A stretch of DNA of 26,492 nucleotides. It comes from JBCBKP01 sp038746265 (GTDB lineage: Bacteria > Planctomycetota > Phycisphaerae > Phycisphaerales > UBA1924). Under the pieces are notes generated by a model. It did not search any database. It was not told the DNA's origin and was given only the letters and a program-made list of their open reading frames with translations. Shown piece after piece: positions 24,103-26,492 of this stretch; the stretch's first letter is position 1; every line of letters starts with the position of its first letter. Location of the stretch: the NCBI GenBank assembly GCA_038746265.1, contig JBCDKU010000035.1:1-26492 (forward strand), read 5' to 3'. The position numbers were made by a program, and so were the translations under genes.

Positions 24103-25242
24103 ATGAGCAATTACGACCGCCGTGACTTCCTCCGTGCCGCGGGCGGCCTCGCCGCCGCCGGCTTCCTCGCGTCCTCCGCCTCGGCAGCAAGCCAGCCCCG
24201 CCGCGACCGCCCGCCCGTCGGCGAATCCAACGGCGACGCCCACCGCGGTCCCGCCGCCGTCTCGAGCGGTAACGGCTTCCGCACCGTGACCAAGGCCCGC
24301 GAGATGATCATGGCAGGCGCCGACCCCGCGGTCGCCGCCGTGACGGGCGTCGCGATCGTCGAGGAAGACCCGAGCGACATGACCGTCGGCTACGGCGGCC
24401 TCCCAAACGAGCGGGGCGTTGTCCAACTCGACTCCTCCGTCATGCACGGCCCGCTGCACAAAGCCGGCGCCGTCGCCTGCATCGAGGACATCAAGAACCC
24501 CGCACAGGTCGCGCTCAAGGTCCTCCAGACCACCGACCACGTCATGCTCGTCGGCGAGGGCGCGAAGGAGTTCGCGATCGCCCACGGCTTCAAGGAAGAG
24601 AACCTGCTCACCGAGCGGGCCCGCCAGCGCTGGCTCCGCTGGAAGATGAACTCCAATCCCAACGACGACTGGCTCGATGAGGACCAGCGCGACTGGACCC
24701 GCGAGGGCGACAAGACGATCGCCGAGGAGTGGGGCCAAGACTTCTTCGACGGCATCCCGGGCTCGGGCATCCCCTTCACCTACGGCACCATCCACTGCTC
24801 CGCCGTGACCCCCTCGGGCGACCTCGCGGGCTGCACGACCACCAGCGGTCTCAGCTACAAGATCCCGGGCCGCGTGGGCGATTCCCCGATCATCGGGGCC
24901 GGCAACTACACCGACAACGAGGTCGGCTCCGCCGGCTGCACGGGCCGAGGCGAGAGCGTCATCCAGAGCTGCGGCGCCTTCAGCGTCGTCCGAGAAATGG
25001 AGAACGGCGCCACCCCGACCGAGGCCTGCCTCAACGTCCTCAAAAAGGTCTCCGACCGCTCCATCAAGCAGAAGCGGCTCCGCGACGCCAGCGGCAAGCC
25101 CAACTTCGGCCTCACGATCTACGCCATGCGGAAGGACGGCGCGTACGGCTCCGCCACCATGCACGAGGGCGCGACGTTCACCGCCGCGGATTCCTCGGGG
25201 TCGCATCGTCTGAAATCGGCCTTCTTGTACAGCCGCGGCTGA
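24103..25242 (+). CDS. Tat-exported N4-(beta-N-acetylglucosaminyl)-L-asparaginase / isoaspartyl peptidase family protein
   Basis: The 379-residue product begins with a Tat signal (RRDFLRAAGG, residues 6-15, hydrophobic run to about 29). The Ntn-hydrolase family is shown by GYGGLPNERGVVQLDSSVMHG (about 96-115) and TYGTIHCSAVTPSGDLAGCTTTSG (about 226-249). The predicted self-cleavage nucleophile is Thr229 in GTI. LPGRVGDSPIIGAG-type binding residues follow (IPGRVGDSPIIGAGNYTDNEVGSAG). It would release aspartate from glycosylasparagine or beta-aspartyl peptides, outside the inner membrane. The subgroup is uncertain. The GTI is followed by HCSAV where GMVAL-like residues are usual. It diverges from the propeller gene over 118 bases. 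Confidence 0.9.
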   Translation: MSNYDRRDFLRAAGGLAAAGFLASSASAASQPRRDRPPVGESNGDAHRGPAAVSSGNGFRTVTKAREMIMAGADPAVAAVTGVAIVEEDPSDMTVGYGGLPNERGVVQLDSSVMHGPLHKAGAVACIEDIKNPAQVALKVLQTTDHVMLVGEGAKEFAIAHGFKEENLLTERARQRWLRWKMNSNPNDDWLDEDQRDWTREGDKTIAEEWGQDFFDGIPGSGIPFTYGTIHCSAVTPSGDLAGCTTTSGLSYKIPGRVGDSPIIGAGNYTDNEVGSAGCTGRGESVIQSCGAFSVVREMENGATPTEACLNVLKKVSDRSIKQKRLRDASGKPNFGLTIYAMRKDGAYGSATMHEGATFTAADSSGSHRLKSAFLYSRG

Positions 25243-25246
25243 CCGA

Positions 25247-25252
25247 TATAAT
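25247..25252 (+). promoter_or_regulatory. -10 box TATAAT placed for a leaderless transcript
   Basis: A perfect TATAAT ends 6 nt before the GTG at 25259 (spacer GACAAC) and begins 4 bases after the asparaginase stop. TTGTAC lies 16 nt upstream as a possible weak -35. Confidence 0.55.
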
Positions 25253-25258
25253 GACAAC

Positions 25259-25651
25259 GTGACGCTCAGGCAGTCCATCGCGGTTCTGGTCTCGATCGCC
25301 CTCGCGCTCGGCCCGCTGTCCGGCTCCGTGTGGATGCCCTGCGGCTTCGGGCCCGATGCGTGCTGCGCCACCGATCTCGCCGACCACGCACAAGCCGATT
25401 CTGTGATTTCGTCCTGCCCGCTCTGCGTCTACGAGGCGCCGCCCGCGGAGCCCGACAATGACGGCCCGCCCAGCGAGCCGCACAACCCGCTCGGCATGGC
25501 GTGCTGCGGCATGGCCCCCGTGATCGACTGGGAGACCACCGAAGGGCTCCACTTCGCCGAGTCAGAACTGACCGAGCCGCCGTTCATCGGCTTTGACCTG
25601 ACCTCGATCGATCTGGTTCTCGATCCGCCGCCTCCACGGGTGATCGTGTGA
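25259..25651 (+). CDS. exported cysteine-containing small protein of unknown function
   Basis: I do not recognise this 130-residue protein. Residues 1-24 look like a signal peptide. The mature part has seven cysteines at 28, 35, 36, 53, 56, 82 and 83, in CC, CPLC and CC settings. An Asp/Glu/Pro-rich linker lies between and a Pro-rich C-terminus (DPPPPR) follows. CPLC is a common thiol or metal-binding motif. The GTG start is chosen because a shorter start would lose the signal and because TATAAT sits 6 nt upstream. An ATG at 25251 reads into an immediate stop. It precedes a second cysteine-rich exported protein by 95 bases. Confidence 0.72.
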   Translation: MTLRQSIAVLVSIALALGPLSGSVWMPCGFGPDACCATDLADHAQADSVISSCPLCVYEAPPAEPDNDGPPSEPHNPLGMACCGMAPVIDWETTEGLHFAESELTEPPFIGFDLTSIDLVLDPPPPRVIV

Positions 25652-25716
25652 CGACGACCCGGCCCCGGCGCGGATCGCCGCGGGCCCCTCATCTACACGA
25701 ATTCGAATCACCTGAT

Positions 25717-25739
25717 GGGCGCTCGACGCGCCCAGGAGA
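25717..25739 (+). promoter_or_regulatory. hairpin abutting the ribosome-binding site of the 77-residue gene
   Basis: GGGCGC (25717-25722) pairs with GCGCCC (25728-25733) over a TCGAC loop, and AGGAGA begins at the very next base, 7 nt before the ATG at 25747. The stem does not hide the site but could set its access or protect the 5' end. Confidence 0.45.
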
Positions 25740-25746
25740 CAGAACC

Positions 25747-25980
25747 ATGAAGCTTTGGACCAAGATCCTCGCCGGCGCCGCCGGCATGGTCGCGGGCGGT
25801 CTCACCGCCGTTGCCCTTGCGGGCAGCGGAAACGCCCAGCCCGTTCTCGCCGATTCCTGCTGCGGTGGCTGCGACACCGGCTGCGTGTGCTGCGACGGCA
25901 GCGATTGCACCTGCGATGATTGCTGCTGCGATGTCGAGGCCACGCCGCCGGCGTGCGACCTCTGCTGCGACGCGGAGTGA
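25747..25980 (+). CDS. small exported protein with 14 cysteines, metallothionein-like in composition
   Basis: The 77-residue product has a signal peptide (two Lys, then a Gly/Ala/Val core to about residue 30, cleavage near GNA-Q or VLA-D). The mature part of about 45 residues has 14 cysteines at 38, 39, 42, 46, 48, 49, 54, 56, 59, 60, 61, 70, 73 and 74. They are interleaved with Asp and Gly, with no aromatic residues. The spacing fits metal clusters or dense disulfides. AGGAGA gives a firm ATG at 25747. A strong terminator follows. Metal binding is inferred from composition only; a structural envelope peptide is the alternative. Confidence 0.75.
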   Translation: MKLWTKILAGAAGMVAGGLTAVALAGSGNAQPVLADSCCGGCDTGCVCCDGSDCTCDDCCCDVEATPPACDLCCDAE

Positions 25981-26022
25981 TTTCCGCCTCACGCTGACCG
26001 CGTGAGACATCTCAAAACGACA

Positions 26023-26060
26023 GCGGGGGGCGTGCCAAGCACGCCCCCCGCGTCATTTTT
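26023..26060 (+). terminator. strong terminator between the cysteine-rich gene and rplS
   Basis: GCGGGGGGCGTGC (26023-26035) pairs perfectly with GCACGCCCCCCGC (26039-26051) over a CAA loop and is followed by GTCATTTTT. On the other strand TGTCGTTTT follows, so it can also end rplS transcripts. Confidence 0.9.
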
Positions 26061-26089
26061 CGTATCAAGCGTTCTTCCGAGACGTCGGA

Positions 26090-26482
26090 TTACTTCTGGA
26101 TCGTCTTCATACCCTCGACATGCTTCATGCCGCGGCGGCGGTCGCGGAGACGACGGCTCTTGCCGACTCGGTCACGCAGGTAGTACAGCTTCGCACGCCG
26201 GGCGTCCGCACGGCGGACCACCTCAAACTTCGCGATCAGCGGGCTGTTGAGCGGGAACGTCCGCTCGACGCCGATGTTGTCCACGATGCGGCGGACGGTG
26301 ATCATCTCGTTGATCCCGCGGCCCTTGCGGCTGATCAGGACACCCGAGAAGACCTGCACACGCTCCTTGTTGCCCTCGACGATCCGGACATGCACGTTGA
26401 TCGTGTCGCCGACGTCGAAGCGCGGGATGTCGGTCTTGAGAACGTCCTGGTTGATCGACTCGAGGATCTGCTGCGTGCCCAT
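26090..26482 (-). CDS. rplS: 50S ribosomal protein L19
   Basis: The 130-residue product has the L19 features FDVGDTINVHVRIVEGNKERVQVFSGVLISRKGRG, ERTFPLNSPLIAKFEVVRRADARRAKLYYLRDRVGKSRRLR and a short basic C-terminal tail. L19 sits at the interface with the 30S subunit. ATG 26482 is near the right edge, so upstream partners (in many bacteria trmD and rimM) cannot be seen. The C-terminal tail after RDR is slightly longer than in E. coli. Confidence 0.97.
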   Translation of the reverse strand: MGTQQILESINQDVLKTDIPRFDVGDTINVHVRIVEGNKERVQVFSGVLISRKGRGINEMITVRRIVDNIGVERTFPLNSPLIAKFEVVRRADARRAKLYYLRDRVGKSRRLRDRRRGMKHVEGMKTIQK

Positions 26483-26492
26483 CGCGAAACTC

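Noticed and set aside
23614..25371. A 585-codon minus-strand frame across the propeller and asparaginase genes
   Set aside because: It covers parts of two well-supported genes and their shared promoter. The composition is Gly/Ala/Asp/Arg-rich without motifs.

Overview
The window reads as chromosomal DNA of a planctomycete, most likely class Phycisphaerae. This is inferred, not tested. The signs are GC-rich coding throughout, an ECF sigma factor paired with a membrane Ser/Thr kinase, a secreted PQQ-type beta-propeller protein opening with a DWPHWRGP-like motif, lipid A and heptose genes, and dispersed GGGACGGGC/GCCCGTC repeats of a kind common in planctomycete genomes. No phage, transposase, CRISPR array, toxin-antitoxin or defence island was seen. 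The genes are mostly single housekeeping genes and short operons on both strands.

Layout. 1-1018 (-) is the N-terminal part of an MscS-type channel protein. Next come infA (+), a repeat cluster, tRNA-Glu (-), nadD (+), metK (-) and purM (+). A leftward acpP-fabF-fliN cluster (6840-4725) joins fatty-acid synthesis to a flagellar switch protein. After a 365-base gap come a DUF1444 gene (+) and a small membrane protein (-). The latter diverges from a glutamine amidotransferase gene (trpG/pabA type), which overlaps an exported protein gene. A leftward sigma factor-kinase pair occupies 13139-10514, followed leftward-facing by gdhA. After a 548-base regulatory gap come rpsA and its terminator.

From 17098 a rightward set carries a small membrane protein, lpxK, hldE and an ASCH-domain protein, pointing to outer-membrane LPS synthesis. 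Then come an MDR dehydrogenase (-), the secreted propeller protein (-), a divergent Tat-exported asparaginase, two exported cysteine-rich small proteins, a strong terminator, and rplS (-) at the right edge.

The most unusual signals are in the non-coding DNA. Five genes have a TANNNT box exactly 6 nt before their start codon and no Shine-Dalgarno, as expected of leaderless transcripts, while other genes here have clear Shine-Dalgarno sites. Two -10 boxes on opposite strands overlap at 8697-8706. Three repeat copies all lie just after a stop codon at convergent junctions. An unusually long anti-16S match and a six-codon mini-ORF precede the DUF1444 gene. A 77-residue exported protein contains 14 cysteines.
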